8,446 nucleotides of DNA, taken from assembly GCA_022707665.1 (NCBI GenBank), contig JAKJAE010000095.1:245-8690 (forward strand), given 5' to 3'. The translations under genes and the position numbers were made by a program. The DNA comes from Chloroflexota bacterium (GTDB taxonomy: Bacteria; Chloroflexota; Anaerolineae; B4-G1; SLSP01). Below the pieces are notes generated by a model. The model had not been told where the DNA came from. It saw nothing but the letters and a program-made list of their open reading frames with translations, and made no database searches. Positions within the stretch are counted from its first letter, which is position 1. Each line of letters opens with the position of its first letter. This document shows positions 7,731 through 8,446 of this stretch, in pieces.

Positions 7731-7737
7731 TCCTCCT
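7731..7737 (-). promoter_or_regulatory. Shine-Dalgarno site that sets the start at 7726
   Basis: AGGAGGA on the minus strand lies 4 nt before the ATG at 7724-7726. The in-frame ATG codons further upstream (7751-7753 and 7835-7837) lack such a site, and the outer one would overlap the end of ecfT. The 796-residue form is therefore preferred. Confidence 0.8.
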
Positions 7738-7751
7738 GTTGCACTACGGAC

Positions 7752-7760
7752 ATTCTACCA
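7752..7760 (-). promoter_or_regulatory. Possible extended -10 promoter for the PEP/pyruvate-binding gene
   Basis: On the minus strand TGGTAGAAT fits the extended -10 pattern TGnTATAAT with one mismatch. No good -35 is found 16-18 bases upstream. The start would be near 7745, leaving a leader of about 19 nt. It could give independent transcription from ecfT, but read-through is also possible because no terminator is seen in the 73-base gap. Confidence 0.3.
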
Positions 7761-7800
7761 GATGCTTTGATGGGCGTATGAGGATCTGTGAACGGCTGCG

Positions 7801-8446
7801 CTAGAACGACATGATCGCCGTGCAGGCTGCGATGCACGCCAGGAGAGCCGCGGCGTCGGCGAAGCGGAACTGAAGGGTGACGAGTGAGGTGCGCTCGCCG
7901 AAGCTGCGGTAGCCGCGGGCATCCATCGCCACGGCAAGGCTCTCGGCGCGTTGGAGGCTGACGAGGAAGAGCGGCACGAGGATGGGTAGCGCCTGGCGAA
8001 CGCGTCGTATGGGCCCACCGCGCCCTGTTCCCCAGACGGCGCCGCGCGAAGCCTGTGACTTGGCGATACGCTCTGCCTCACGGGCAAGCAGCGGCAGGAA
8101 TCGCAGGGCTACCTGGACCATCAGCACCAGATCCTGAACCGGTAGCTTGAGCCTTGATAGTGGACGCAGCACTGCCTCCAGGCCCCGCACCATCTCAGGG
8201 GTCGAGGTGCAGGCCGAGGCGGTGGTAAGGAGAAGGATCAGTGCGGGGAAGCGCAGCAAGACGCGTGCGCCGTTGGCCAGACCGGGCGTCGAGATGCGCA
8301 AGGGACCCCACGTCCACAGCGGGGGTGTGGCATCCGGGTGTGGGGTCAGGAATACCTGGAGCAAGGCCAGAATCGCGATGAATGGGATCGGTGCGAGCAG
8401 TCCCTTGAGCACGTAGCGCAGGGGCACCTGGGCAATTCTGGTCAGG
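7801..8446 (-). CDS. ecfT: ECF transporter transmembrane subunit EcfT (CbiQ family), N-terminus beyond window
   Basis: This is the membrane scaffold of an energy-coupling factor transporter. It joins two ABC-type ATPases to a substrate-binding S component for vitamin or metal uptake. The last 214 codons are visible, ending at the TAG at 7801-7803. Landmarks counted from the first visible codon: a hydrophobic helix at about 14-33 (ending ALLQVFLT), then TTASACTSTPEMVRGLE, PLSRLKLPV, ALRFLPLLAREAERI, and the two coupling-helix motifs SQASRG and AMDARG that contact the ATPases. A final hydrophobic segment ends in ACTAIMSF. A GTG at 8425-8427 could start a shorter form, but the frame is open to the window edge and family members have one or two more helices there (DPRTK region), so the gene almost certainly begins outside. 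The substrate cannot be told without the S component. ATPase genes are likely just upstream. Confidence 0.93.
   Translation of the reverse strand, partial: LTRIAQVPLRYVLKGLLAPIPFIAILALLQVFLTPHPDATPPLWTWGPLRISTPGLANGARVLLRFPALILLLTTASACTSTPEMVRGLEAVLRPLSRLKLPVQDLVLMVQVALRFLPLLAREAERIAKSQASRGAVWGTGRGGPIRRVRQALPILVPLFLVSLQRAESLAVAMDARGYRSFGERTSLVTLQFRFADAAALLACIAACTAIMSF

Noticed and set aside
7727..7837. Upstream ATG codons extending the PEP/pyruvate-binding protein to 833 aa
   Set aside because: No ribosome site at either ATG (7751-7753 or 7835-7837). The outer one overlaps the ecfT coding end, whereas AGGAGGA sits at ideal distance from the ATG at 7726.
8425..8427. GTG as the ecfT start
   Set aside because: The frame is open upstream to the window edge, and the family normally has further N-terminal helices before this point.

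Overview
The window is GC-rich (roughly 60%) bacterial chromosomal DNA. It holds four protein genes, three on the minus strand and one on the plus strand. No RNA gene, insertion sequence, CRISPR array or phage gene is visible. The combination of a GltB with an unusual CAIVAS N-terminus, a compact glutamate dehydrogenase, a PEP synthase-like ATP-grasp protein lacking its catalytic half, and an EcfT subunit would fit a Chloroflexota-type bacterium. That taxonomic guess rests on recalled family resemblance and is weak.

Layout: (1) 1-3550, minus strand: most of a glutamate synthase large subunit (gltB). I translated it codon by codon from the start at 3550 to the window edge and found no stop. 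Its C-terminal domain lies beyond position 1. (2) 3551-3967: a 417-base divergent intergenic region. It has a candidate promoter for each neighbour and a strong dyad (3688-3745) that would lie at the very 5' end of a gltB leader of about 200 nt. (3) 3968-5218, plus strand: glutamate dehydrogenase with a GTG start. (4) 5219-5335: convergent gap with a perfect 14-bp hairpin, a probable two-way terminator. (5) 5336-7726, minus strand: a 796-aa protein with a PEP/pyruvate-binding (PPDK N-terminal, ATP-grasp) domain and an uncharacterised C-terminal domain. (6) 7801-8446, minus strand: the C-terminal part of an ECF transporter transmembrane subunit (EcfT/CbiQ family), cut by the window edge.

Functionally, GltB (the GOGAT route) and GdhA are the two routes that interconvert 2-oxoglutarate and glutamate. 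They are transcribed back to back, so their shared intergenic region is a natural place for nitrogen or carbon control. The PEP/pyruvate-binding protein keeps every recognisable ATP-grasp residue, but the phospho-histidine swivel and PEP barrel are missing, so its phosphoryl acceptor is unknown. It and the structured gltB leader are the two items most worth pursuing. I saw no clear evidence of a wholly new multi-gene system.
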